A DNA stretch of 64,000 nucleotides from NCBI GenBank assembly GCA_963608705.1, contig CAVDHB010000050.1:42281-106280 (forward strand), given 5' to 3'. Shown here piece by piece: positions 37,691 to 45,085 of the stretch. Source of the DNA: CAVDHB01 sp963608705 (GTDB lineage Bacteria; Bacteroidota; Bacteroidia; Bacteroidales; Bacteroidaceae). A program made the position numbers and the translations under genes. Position 1 is the first letter of the stretch; each line of letters begins with the position of its first letter. The notes beneath the pieces were generated by a model. That model saw only the letters and a list, made by a program, of their open reading frames with translations. It made no database searches and had not been told where the DNA came from.

Positions 37691-37695
37691 AAAGC

Positions 37696-38220
37696 ATGGA
37701 ATGGAATTATAAAGACACAATCGCCCGCAGGGTGATTGATTACTACACAGAGAATCCTCCGGTGGAGGAACAGATTGTCCACACACAGGCGGTGGCGAAC
37801 TATACTCGTCTAATCGCTTCGGGCGAAGGCATGGAGCGTCATACGGTTTGTATGCACGAGATTTCCGCATGGCTGCATGACATCGGATGTCCCACGGCCC
37901 GCAGGCTTCATGGCAGTGCCCAGCCAGTGTACCAGATGAAATATGGCCGGACGTTGGTGGAGGAATGGTTGAAGGACGATACCCACTTCTCCGAGGAAGA
38001 GAAAGTATGGCTGGCTGACGTGGTTGGCTCGCATCATGTCTTCAAGAAAGCAAAGGAGTTGCATTTTGAGCCTCTGTTTGAAGCTGACCTCATCGTGAAC
38101 CTGTGGGAGGGATATTACGAGAAGAATCATGCGGCGGAGTATGAGAAGATGGTCACCACGGAGACAGGCAAGGGGCTTTTCCGTCAGTTCTTTCTTACCT
38201 CTCGAAAGGACGGAGAATGA
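37696..38220 (+). CDS. HD domain phosphohydrolase
   Basis: 174 residues of the HD superfamily of metal-dependent phosphohydrolases. Metal ligands are the first His (near residue 30, VHTQAV), the His-Asp pair in AWLHDIGCP near residues 60-61, and later His residues in VGSHHVFKK. The short single-domain form is common in Bacteroidetes; the substrate (a nucleotide or similar phosphoester) is not predictable. Its TGA overlaps the ATG of the TPR gene by 4 bases (ATGA), so the two are translationally coupled. Confidence 0.88.
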   Translation: MEWNYKDTIARRVIDYYTENPPVEEQIVHTQAVANYTRLIASGEGMERHTVCMHEISAWLHDIGCPTARRLHGSAQPVYQMKYGRTLVEEWLKDDTHFSEEEKVWLADVVGSHHVFKKAKELHFEPLFEADLIVNLWEGYYEKNHAAEYEKMVTTETGKGLFRQFFLTSRKDGE

Positions 38221-39071
38221 GACTTGTTCGGAATGTACTCGCCTTGGCGTGCATGAGTATGTGCAGCTTGTCCCTGCAAGCGGCACAACCCGCCAAGTCT
38301 GACTCCTTATTATATAAGGCGTATGTGGACAGTGCCTATAACGCCTTGGGGGAGAAACGGCTCTCGCAGACAGAGTATTACTTCAAGAAGGCGATAGAGA
38401 CCCTTCCCAAGCATTCCGCCAACGGACTGATATGGGACAACTTGGGACGCATTCAACGAGATTTGAACCGTAACGAGGATGCGTTAGCTTCCTTTGGAAA
38501 GGCGATTGGCTTGTTTCCCACGGCTTTGCGCTTCCTGCGAGACAGAGCTTCTCTTTTGATAGCCATGGGACGGGAAGCACAGGCGTTGGACGATTATACC
38601 CGAGTGCTTGCCATTCAGAAAGACGATGAGGTGGCGTTGCTTTACAGGGCATGGATATACGTGAAACAACGGAAGTTCGAGGAGGCACGAAGAGATTATG
38701 AGACGCTGCTGAAGGCGAATCCCTCGCATTACGAGGGATTGCTCGGACTGGCTATTCTCAATCAGAAAGAGGGTCGTCTGAACGAGGCGATTCTGCAACT
38801 GACTTCCTTGATAAGCACTCATCCAGACAAGGCGGAACTCTATTCCATGCGGGCGCAGGTAGAAGAGGAGAAAGGGCAGACGGATGCAGCTTTGTTGGAC
38901 ATCTCCGAAGCCATCCACAGAGATACGGACAACAGGGAGTATTATGTCCACCGTGCCACCCTCTACTTGAAAGAGAGCAATAAGCTGAAGGCAAGGCGAG
39001 ACCTTGACAAGGCGGTAAGTCTGGGCATGGAGCAAGGCGCGTTGCGTGAGTTGTACAGAAAATGTAGATAG
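38217..39071 (+). CDS. Tetratricopeptide repeat protein, exported
   Basis: 284 residues. Signal peptide MRLVRNVLALACMSMCSLSLQA, then about six TPR units from residue 30 on, for example AKYLKKAIETLPKH-like helices at SQTEYYFKKAIETLPKHSANGLIWDNLGRI, EDALASFGKAIGLFPTAL, QALDDYTRVLAIQKDDEVALLYRAWIYV, EEARRDYETLLKANPSHYEGLLGLAIL and DAALLDISEAIHRDTDNREYYVHRATLYL. TPR proteins act as periplasmic or outer-membrane scaffolds; no catalytic residues are seen. Coupled to the HD gene and followed 3 bases later by the GHL10 gene. Confidence 0.9.
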   Translation: MRLVRNVLALACMSMCSLSLQAAQPAKSDSLLYKAYVDSAYNALGEKRLSQTEYYFKKAIETLPKHSANGLIWDNLGRIQRDLNRNEDALASFGKAIGLFPTALRFLRDRASLLIAMGREAQALDDYTRVLAIQKDDEVALLYRAWIYVKQRKFEEARRDYETLLKANPSHYEGLLGLAILNQKEGRLNEAILQLTSLISTHPDKAELYSMRAQVEEEKGQTDAALLDISEAIHRDTDNREYYVHRATLYLKESNKLKARRDLDKAVSLGMEQGALRELYRKCR

Positions 39072-39074
39072 ACA

Positions 39075-40907
39075 ATGAAAAGATATTCTTATATATGGCT
39101 TGCTTGCTCACTGCTTTTGGCGGCTTGCGGCAGTCAAAAAAAACTGGCAGAACGTACTGCTACCACCGCACTTTCACCAGTTCTTCCCCAAAAAGTGTTG
39201 CATGAAGCGGTGAAAGACTCGCTTTCACCGACTGTATGGCAAGGGCTGACGGAAGCTGAGTTGCGTCCGCTGTTCTTTCCCGACGCACCCAAAAGGGAGA
39301 CAAGAGCCGTATGGCTTACGACCATCGGCGGACTGGACTGGCCAAGAACCAAAGCCAACACGCCCGAACGTAGACTACGCCAGCAGGCGGAACTATGCGC
39401 TATCTTGGATAAACTCAAAGCGGCGGGTATCAACACGGTGATTCTACAGACCCGTGTACGTGGCACGGTAATTTATCCTTCAGCCTTGGAGCCGTGGGAA
39501 ATCGCACTTACGGGGCAGTACAACGGCAACCCTGGATACGACCCGCTGCGTTTCGCCATCGAGGAATGTCACAAAAGGGGAATGGAGCTTCATGCGTGGA
39601 TGGTGGCGATACCCGTGGGAAAAGTGTCTGCGCAGAAAGCGTATGGCGCACAGTCCTTGACAAGGAAAAGGAAGAACCTGGTAGTGCGTGACGGAGACGA
39701 GTGGTTCATGAATCCCGGCAATCCGTCTACCCCTGCTTATTTGGCTTCGTTGGCTGCGGAGATAACGAAGAATTATGATATTGACGGACTGAACCTTGAT
39801 TACATCCGCTATCCGGAAGCGCCACACAGTTTGAAAGACAAAGCTGACTGGCGCAAGTACGGAAAGGGACTCTCGCTCTCCGACTGGCGACGGAAGAATA
39901 TCACGGCTTGCGTGGAGGCTATTTACAAAGCGGTGAAAGCCGTGAAGCCTTGGGTGAAAGTGAGCAGTTCGCCAGTAGGGAAATACCAGGACTTGACGCG
40001 TTATCCTTCCTACGGATGGAACTCCCGCAACACGGTGTATCAAGAGGCGGAGGAATGGTTGAAAAAGGGAATCCATGACGAGCTATTCCCCATGATGTAC
40101 TTTGACGGAAAGCATTTCTATCCATTCGCAGCCGACTGGCAGGAGAATGCGGAGGGTCGTCCCATAGTGCCGGGACTGGGCATTTATTTCTTGGACAAGT
40201 CCTTGAAGGATTGGCCGTTAGATGTGGTCAGGCGGCAAATCAGTGTGACCCGTCAGCTTGGGATGGGTGGTCAGGCGTATTTCCGAAGTCGCTTCCTAAC
40301 GGACAACTTGAAGGATATTTACACCTACGTGAAGACCCGCCTTTATCCCACACCCGCCATGCCGCAAGCGATGACGTGGACAAATACGCCGGAATGCGCC
40401 GAACCTGCTTCGGTGAGTGTGTCATGCGGGGAAAAGGGAGCGACTGCGCTTCGGTGGAATCGCCCTGCATCTTCCACAAATGGAGACACTTACCGTTATA
40501 ACGTGTATGCTGGTGACTCACCGCACATGGACATTAGTCAGGCGAAAAACCTCTTGTCCGCCTTGCAGGACTCCACTTTGTATGTAGATACCATGCGTTA
40601 TGCAGGCTACACACATCGTTACTATGCCGTGACCGCCGTGAACCGTTACGGGAAAGAGAGTCGTCCTGTGGTAGTCTCTCCGCAAGGTATGCAAGAATTC
40701 CGTGTGAAAGACAATACGCTCTACACGGACACTCCGCTTGCAGGAGAGGTGGAATGGCTGGTGGTGTCCGATGCCTACGGACAGCAAATAGCCCGGTTTA
40801 AACCAACCGTCAAGGGTATCGACCTCTCTTCACTGCCCGATGGATATTACAAGGTGTCGGCAGTGTACAAGGAAAAGACGAAGAAAGTAGGATACTTCTT
40901 GAAGTAA
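39075..40907 (+). CDS. GHL10-type glycoside hydrolase-like lipoprotein (YddW family)
   Basis: 610 residues with lipobox LLLAACGSQKK. Residues about 75-400 are the family 10-like hydrolase (GHL10, formerly DUF187), with ETRAVWLTTIGGLDWPRT, GINTVILQTRVRGTVIYPSALEPW, the DIDGLNLDYIRYPE stretch bearing acidic residues and WVKVSSSPVGKY. Residues about 430-530 are FN3-like (ATALRWNRPASSTNGDTYRYNVYAGD), and a small C-terminal beta domain ends in KKVGYFLK. GHL10 proteins of E. coli (YddW/DigH) cleave denuded peptidoglycan glycan strands; the same role here is inference that fits mltF and the SPOR protein nearby. Third gene of the HD-TPR-GHL10 operon. Confidence 0.9.
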   Translation: MKRYSYIWLACSLLLAACGSQKKLAERTATTALSPVLPQKVLHEAVKDSLSPTVWQGLTEAELRPLFFPDAPKRETRAVWLTTIGGLDWPRTKANTPERRLRQQAELCAILDKLKAAGINTVILQTRVRGTVIYPSALEPWEIALTGQYNGNPGYDPLRFAIEECHKRGMELHAWMVAIPVGKVSAQKAYGAQSLTRKRKNLVVRDGDEWFMNPGNPSTPAYLASLAAEITKNYDIDGLNLDYIRYPEAPHSLKDKADWRKYGKGLSLSDWRRKNITACVEAIYKAVKAVKPWVKVSSSPVGKYQDLTRYPSYGWNSRNTVYQEAEEWLKKGIHDELFPMMYFDGKHFYPFAADWQENAEGRPIVPGLGIYFLDKSLKDWPLDVVRRQISVTRQLGMGGQAYFRSRFLTDNLKDIYTYVKTRLYPTPAMPQAMTWTNTPECAEPASVSVSCGEKGATALRWNRPASSTNGDTYRYNVYAGDSPHMDISQAKNLLSALQDSTLYVDTMRYAGYTHRYYAVTAVNRYGKESRPVVVSPQGMQEFRVKDNTLYTDTPLAGEVEWLVVSDAYGQQIARFKPTVKGIDLSSLPDGYYKVSAVYKEKTKKVGYFLK

Positions 40908-40983
40908 TATTTTAGAAAGTGTTTAATGTTTAATGAGTGGCGACTGCACAGCCCATTAAACATTAAACATTCAATCAGATTAA
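40908..40983. repeat. Heptamer inverted-repeat spacer 2
   Basis: GTGTTTAATGTTTAATGAG on the left and CATTAAACATTAAACATTC on the right are inverted copies of a 7-nt unit (TGTTTAA). They flank about 20 unrelated bases between the GHL10 stop and the converging folE stop. The hairpin could serve both genes as a terminator. Confidence 0.75.
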
Positions 40984-41577
40984 TCAGATTCCCGCCGTGC
41001 TGTGGCGAATGAGCTGCATGAACTCGCTGCGGGTTTTCGCCTCCTTGAACACCCCCGTGAAATCAGAGGTGGTAGTGATGGAGTTCTGCTTCTCCACACC
41101 CCGCATCTGCATACACATGTGCTTAGCCTCCAGTACGACAATCACCCCCAGAGGATTCAATGTGTCCTGAATGCACTGCTTGATTTGCGTGGTCATGCGC
41201 TCCTGCACCTGCAAGCGATGAGAGAAAATGTCCACCACCCGGGCTATCTTGCTCAGCCCCGTGATATAGCCGTTGGGGATGTAGGCCACATGAGCTTTCC
41301 CATAAAACGGCAGAAGATGATGCTCGCAAAGAGAATAGAAGTTAATGTCCTTCACGATGACCATCTGACGATAGTCTTCCTTAAACATGGCGGAACTCAA
41401 CACCGCCGCAGGGTCCATCTGGTAGCCCTTTGTGAGTGTCAGCATGGCCTTGGCCACCCTCAGCGGGGTCTTCACCAAGCCCTCTCTCTCGCTGTCTTCA
41501 CCCAATATATCCAATATGGCCTTGTAATGCGCACGCAAAGCCTCCACTTTCTTCTCGTCAAATTCCATCGTATCCAT
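40984..41577 (-). CDS. folE: GTP cyclohydrolase I
   Basis: 197 residues from the ATG at 41577 (MDTMEFDEKKVEALRAHY); the ATG at 41568 is the alternative. Converts GTP to 7,8-dihydroneopterin triphosphate, the first step of folate and queuosine synthesis. Motifs: LVKTPLRVAKAMLTLTKGY, the zinc Cys-His-His in INFYSLCEHHLLPFYG, YITGLSKIARVVDIFSHRLQVQERMTTQI and MCMQMRGVEKQNSITTTS with the second zinc Cys. The reading frame stays open upstream through the heptamer repeats to 41640, giving a Tyr/Thr-rich repeat (THYTLNI); I do not regard this as part of the protein. Flanked on both sides by heptamer inverted repeats. Confidence 0.96.
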   Translation of the reverse strand: MDTMEFDEKKVEALRAHYKAILDILGEDSEREGLVKTPLRVAKAMLTLTKGYQMDPAAVLSSAMFKEDYRQMVIVKDINFYSLCEHHLLPFYGKAHVAYIPNGYITGLSKIARVVDIFSHRLQVQERMTTQIKQCIQDTLNPLGVIVVLEAKHMCMQMRGVEKQNSITTTSDFTGVFKEAKTRSEFMQLIRHSTAGI

Positions 41578-41665
41578 TATATATAATGTGTAATGTGTAA
41601 TGTTTAGTGTGTAATGTGTAATGAGTATCCAATTAAACATTAAACACTAATCATTAAACATTTGT
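41578..41665. repeat. Heptamer inverted-repeat spacer 3
   Basis: Units TGTGTAA and TGTTTAG (period 7) run from about 41585 to 41621, followed by inverted units ATTAAACATTAAACACTAATCATTAAAC. The spacer lies between the SPOR protein stop and the folE start, both on the minus strand. Confidence 0.75.
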
Positions 41666-42388
41666 TTATCTGTCCACTACCAATATCGTAGTCTTTACAA
41701 TCAGGGCTTCTCTGAACTTCTTGGCCCTTATCTTCCCCAAATAAGTCTTCGCCTCTCCGAAAGAGCGGAAATCGCCCGCACGGCATACCCATCTGGGAGA
41801 AACGAAATGTGTGTACACTGCCAGTTCAGGGAAATAGTTCTTCACCTGCACAGCCACGCTATGCGCCTTGTTCTTAGCCCTTCGGGTGTTGTCGCCGGCA
41901 TAGACCTGCACACGGTATCCCCTCGCCTTTCTCTTGGGAGCCCGCAGGAAAGCCTCATAACGCTCTCGCTTTGCCGCCGCTTTCTCTGCTGGAGTAAGTG
42001 TGTGCGAACGCGACTCCTCACGGCGTTCCTCCGCCTGATGAGCCCGGATGCTATCCAATTCCCGGCGTACTTCCCTCATCCGTTCCTCCTTTTCCCTGCG
42101 TTCAGTCTCCTCCCGCTGTTTCTCGGATACATGAGCTGCCGTCCGAGATTGCGTCTTGTGCGCAGTGGAAGGATGAGCGGGTGTATTCTTCCGTGAAGGC
42201 ACGGCTGTCTTTTTGGGTGAAGAGACGGTTGGTGTGCCGTTCACCAGTTTGGAGATAGCGTCGCTCTGGTGAACCTTGACTTTCCCTTGTCCTTCCTCCC
42301 GTTGCAAATTGTGGAGAAAAGTATGCTGAGCCGACGCAGGCTGTCCACAAAGGAAGCCCAAGGCGATTCCTAAAAATAAAGGTTTCAT
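41666..42388 (-). CDS. SPOR-domain periplasmic protein
   Basis: 240 residues: signal peptide MKPLFLGIALGFLCGQPASAQ, a low-complexity charged linker (about 60-150: EKQREETERREKEERMREVRRE, likely helical or coiled), and a C-terminal SPOR domain (about 160-238: RGYRVQVYAGDNTRRAKNKAHSVAVQVKNYF ... RWVCRAGDFRSFGEAKTYLGKIRAKKFREALIV). SPOR domains bind peptidoglycan strands without stem peptides at the septum, so a role in cell division or wall remodelling is likely. Between tpiA and folE on the same strand; the heptamer spacers at both ends suggest it may be transcribed separately. Confidence 0.92.
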   Translation of the reverse strand: MKPLFLGIALGFLCGQPASAQHTFLHNLQREEGQGKVKVHQSDAISKLVNGTPTVSSPKKTAVPSRKNTPAHPSTAHKTQSRTAAHVSEKQREETERREKEERMREVRRELDSIRAHQAEERREESRSHTLTPAEKAAAKRERYEAFLRAPKRKARGYRVQVYAGDNTRRAKNKAHSVAVQVKNYFPELAVYTHFVSPRWVCRAGDFRSFGEAKTYLGKIRAKKFREALIVKTTILVVDR

Positions 42389-42464
42389 ATTACTATTAGT
42401 AGTTAGTAGTTAGTAATTAGCAATCACTAACTACTAACTACCAATTAGATAAAGATTCTTTCGT
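42389..42464. repeat. Heptamer inverted-repeat spacer 4
   Basis: TAGTAGTTAGTAGTTAGTAATTAG (period 7) and, after CAATC, ACTAACTACTAACTACCAATTAG form inverted arms. The unit differs from the TTAATGT units of the neighbouring spacers but has the same period and inverted layout. It lies between the tpiA stop and the SPOR start. Confidence 0.75.
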
Positions 42465-43223
42465 TTATTTCCAAGCGTCGATGATAGCCTTGAAGTCAGC
42501 GGCCTTCAAAGACGCACCTCCGATCAGACCACCGTCGATGTCAGGCTTTGCGAACAGTTCCTTCGCGTTGCTCGGCTTGCAGGAGCCACCGTACAGGATA
42601 GTCACATTCTCCGCAGCGTCTGCACCAAACTTGTCAGCGATAGTCTTGCGGATGAAGGCATGCATGTCCTCAGCCTGCTCAGGAGTGGCAGTCTTGCCCG
42701 TACCGATAGCCCAGATAGGCTCGTAAGCCAAGATGATGTGAGAGAACTCCTCACTCGTCAAGTTGAAGAGAGAACCTTCCAACTCAGCCTTCACCACCTC
42801 GTTCTGCTTGCCAGCCTCGCGGGTAGCCAAGTCTTCTCCAATGCAGAAGATGACATCCAAACCGTTCTTCAACGCCAACTGTACTTTCTCTTTCAAGATT
42901 TCAGCTGTCTCGCCATAGTAGCCGCGACGTTCAGAGTGACCCAGAATCACATACTGTGCACCGGTAGATTTCACCATTTCGGCAGAAACTTCGCCCGTGT
43001 AAGCACCTTTCTCCTTGTCGGCGCAGTTCTCAGCACCCAATCCGATGATGCTTGCGTCCAGCAACGGAGCCACAGAAGCCAAGTGGATGAACGGCGTGCA
43101 GATGATGACACCGCAGTTGGGCTTGTCAGCCGTCAAAGCCGTGTTCAGTTCTTTCGCCAATTCGATTCCTTCTTGCAGGTTCTTGTTCATTTTCCAGTTA
43201 CCTGCCACAATTTTCTTTCTCAT
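42465..43223 (-). CDS. tpiA: Triosephosphate isomerase
   Basis: 252 residues from the ATG at 43223, the usual length. Interconverts dihydroxyacetone phosphate and glyceraldehyde 3-phosphate in glycolysis. Landmarks: KIVAGNWKMNKN with the substrate Lys (residue 13), the catalytic His in VILGHSERRGYYGE (near 97), the catalytic Glu in LAYEPIWAIGTGKTATPEQAEDMH (near 169, with loop 6), and the phosphate loop ILYGGSCKPSN and DGGLIGGASL. No stop codon separates it from the DoxX-type gene upstream, so it also lies in a 632-residue open frame. The AT-rich 30 bases before the ATG look like a former intergenic leader, which favours internal initiation. Confidence 0.97.
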   Translation of the reverse strand: MRKKIVAGNWKMNKNLQEGIELAKELNTALTADKPNCGVIICTPFIHLASVAPLLDASIIGLGAENCADKEKGAYTGEVSAEMVKSTGAQYVILGHSERRGYYGETAEILKEKVQLALKNGLDVIFCIGEDLATREAGKQNEVVKAELEGSLFNLTSEEFSHIILAYEPIWAIGTGKTATPEQAEDMHAFIRKTIADKFGADAAENVTILYGGSCKPSNAKELFAKPDIDGGLIGGASLKAADFKAIIDAWK

Positions 43224-44363
43224 GATAATTGAATATTTAACTGATTGAATTAACTTCTTTCTTTTCCAACGCCTTATTCCGAAAAGGAGCAAAGCCGTAA
43301 TGCGGTCAAAGAATGTCAGCACAAACAGCGGCACCGCCAGCCACAGAAGCACCATTCCGATACGCCGCTCCTTGTGGATGATGTCCGGCTTTCCCTCCGG
43401 CAAAGACTCCAACGGCCCGCACAACACCTCGTCATCGGGAAAATCCCAGTGGCTCCACTTCCGAAGCACACGTCCGTCTTTCAGCAAAAGCAACGTGGGA
43501 TTGGAACGGGACAAGGCGTGCAACTCCTTCTCCGACGCATAGTAGAACGGATAAGCCGCTCCCGTGCGATATCCCCACTCAGACACGGCCACGGAATCCT
43601 TGTGCGTCAGCCCGTAGAGATGGTATCCGTGGTCGGCGCAATAGTCGTACAATCCGTCATACAAGTCCATCGAACTATCGTCCGCCTTCCGCAAATCGGC
43701 AGATACCAACAGGAAAGTGTACTTCCGCTGCCTCAACAGCGAGTCGGTCACACACCTTCCCTTTCCGTCCGTCATGCGGACACTCCGCAGCGAGCTTCCC
43801 TCCTTGTAAGGAGCGTAGCCCAACAACGGTTGGTAGTAGCCGCACCACACCGACAATCCTATCGTGAACAGGATGGTGTAGAGGGAAATCATCCATTGCG
43901 CTTTCTCACTGATGATGCGGAAGATATGGGAAGGATAGCGCATCGTCACGCCTGCCAGTACCAACAGCAGGAAACTCACCGTGATGGAATCCTCGTTCCG
44001 TATCTTGTCGTAGCCTCCCATGGAATACTGCCATTCTCCGCCATACCCCAACAACCATGCCAAGAACACCAAGTTTCCCACGATGAAACACATCATGCCG
44101 CAAAGTGTAATCCGGCGGCGGATACCGAAGAAAAGGTAAACGCCCAAGACGAACTCGCAGACGGAAAGCAACGGAGGCAAGACGGACAACAGGAGCGGAG
44201 ACACCTCCACGCCCCACAAATCCATCAAGGCCGTCCACTGCCTTTCCGTACCGTAAGGGTCTATCGCCTTCAGAAAGCCGGCGGTGAGGAACACGAACGA
44301 CAACAGGAACCTCGAAAGGTTGATACCTGTCTTAGACAATATGTCAGTCAAACGGTGTTCCAC
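42465..44363 (-). CDS. DoxX-type membrane protein reading in frame into TpiA
   Basis: A 632-codon frame. Residues 1-about 365 are a DoxX-like membrane protein: RFLLSFVFLTAGFLKAIDPYGTERQWTALM (TM1), SVCEFVLGVYLFFGI, MMCFIVGNLVFLAWLLGYGGEW and VSFLLLVLAGVTM, MISLYTILFTIGLSVWCGYY, then a soluble domain (about 195-335) and a last TM (MVLLWLAVPLFVLTFF). The C-terminal 252 residues are complete TpiA. The junction reads KKLIQSVKYSIIMRKKIVAG. A separate DoxX gene upstream of tpiA is the normal Bacteroides layout as I know it, so the missing stop is odd: a real fusion, a base change in the stop, or a sequencing indel. DoxX function here is unknown. It starts 13 bases after the DUF1599 stop. Confidence 0.7.
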   Translation of the reverse strand: MEHRLTDILSKTGINLSRFLLSFVFLTAGFLKAIDPYGTERQWTALMDLWGVEVSPLLLSVLPPLLSVCEFVLGVYLFFGIRRRITLCGMMCFIVGNLVFLAWLLGYGGEWQYSMGGYDKIRNEDSITVSFLLLVLAGVTMRYPSHIFRIISEKAQWMISLYTILFTIGLSVWCGYYQPLLGYAPYKEGSSLRSVRMTDGKGRCVTDSLLRQRKYTFLLVSADLRKADDSSMDLYDGLYDYCADHGYHLYGLTHKDSVAVSEWGYRTGAAYPFYYASEKELHALSRSNPTLLLLKDGRVLRKWSHWDFPDDEVLCGPLESLPEGKPDIIHKERRIGMVLLWLAVPLFVLTFFDRITALLLFGIRRWKRKKLIQSVKYSIIMRKKIVAGNWKMNKNLQEGIELAKELNTALTADKPNCGVIICTPFIHLASVAPLLDASIIGLGAENCADKEKGAYTGEVSAEMVKSTGAQYVILGHSERRGYYGETAEILKEKVQLALKNGLDVIFCIGEDLATREAGKQNEVVKAELEGSLFNLTSEEFSHIILAYEPIWAIGTGKTATPEQAEDMHAFIRKTIADKFGADAAENVTILYGGSCKPSNAKELFAKPDIDGGLIGGASLKAADFKAIIDAWK

Positions 44364-44376
44364 GAGACAGACAGCA

Positions 44377-44931
44377 TCAATGTTGGGGATCCTTCGCCTC
44401 TTCCAGCTTTATCAGCCCGAAGACGGCGTAGTTTATCATATCCATGTAATTGGCGTCCACCCCTTCGGAGACTAATGTCTCGCCGTTCAACGCCTCAATC
44501 TGCTTGGTACGGTATATTTTCATGAGTATCAAGTCGGTGTATGAACTGACCCTCATGCCCCGCCAAGCCTCTCCGTAGTCATGGTTCTTGCGCAGCATCA
44601 ACTCCATCGTCTGCCGCTGGTAACGGTCGTACAGCTCCAACGCCTTTGCCGCGTCAATGTCCTCCTTGTCCGCAGCGCCGAGTTCCAGCTGTATCAGTCC
44701 GATAAGGCCATAATTGACGATGGCGATGAACTCGGGGTAAATTCCCTCTCCCACCAACGACTTCCCCGTAGTCTCCAACGTGCGGATACGGTTGGCCTTG
44801 ATATAAAGCTGGTCTGTGACAGAAGAAGCCCGCATGATACGCCATGCCGTGCCGTAGTCGTGGAGTTTCTTCTCGAACACTTCCCGACACCGCTTCATCG
44901 CCTGATTAAACTGTTCTTCCGTATGTTTCAT
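44377..44931 (-). CDS. DUF1599 domain-containing protein (internally duplicated)
   Basis: 184 residues from the ATG at 44931 (MKHTEEQFNQAMKRCREVFEKKL); longer starts read through the promoter. Two similar halves are evident: LHDYGTAWRIMRASSVTDQLYIKANRI ... LVGEGIYPEFIAIVNYGLIGLIQLE and NHDYGEAWRGMRVSSYTDLILMKIYRT ... LVSEGVDANYMDMINYAVFGLIKLE. This is the family's repeat, all-alpha and cytoplasmic. The function is unknown; the fold resembles nucleotide-pyrophosphohydrolase-like helical proteins only by inference. First gene of the minus-strand unit DUF1599 - DoxX/TpiA. Confidence 0.9.
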   Translation of the reverse strand: MKHTEEQFNQAMKRCREVFEKKLHDYGTAWRIMRASSVTDQLYIKANRIRTLETTGKSLVGEGIYPEFIAIVNYGLIGLIQLELGAADKEDIDAAKALELYDRYQRQTMELMLRKNHDYGEAWRGMRVSSYTDLILMKIYRTKQIEALNGETLVSEGVDANYMDMINYAVFGLIKLEEAKDPQH

Positions 44932-44949
44932 GAGTGTACTTTGCTCTTG

Positions 44950-44981
44950 CAAAGGTATGTATTTCCTATGAGATAGCCAAA
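44950..44981 (-). promoter_or_regulatory. Promoter of the DUF1599-DoxX/tpiA unit
   Basis: The minus strand has TTTG (44981-44978), a 20-nt spacer and TACCTTTG (44957-44950), a full match to the Bacteroides -33/-7 pattern, 19 nt before the DUF1599 start. Confidence 0.75.
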
Positions 44982-45028
44982 TCCGGGCAAAGATTGCGAG
45001 GTACGGGACACGGATTGGGAAAAGAGAT

Positions 45029-45059
45029 TTTGCCAATCGGGAAAAAAACTGTACTTTCG
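45029..45059 (+). promoter_or_regulatory. Promoter of trmD
   Basis: TTTG at 45029-45032, a 19-nt spacer and TACTTTCG at 45052-45059, one mismatch to TAnnTTTG, 27 nt before the trmD ATG. Divergent from the DUF1599 promoter. Confidence 0.7.
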
Positions 45060-45085
45060 CACTATTCTAAAAGAAAAAAGACACC

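Noticed and set aside
42465..44363. Treating the joined DoxX-TpiA frame as certain proof of a bifunctional enzyme
   Set aside because: The TpiA part has its own ATG and an AT-rich leader-like stretch before it, and a single-base sequencing error cannot be excluded, so I report both readings.
43374..44525. Plus-strand open frame of 383 codons opposite the DoxX-type gene
   Set aside because: Arg/Gln/His-rich, no recognisable domain, antisense to a protein with clear transmembrane segments.
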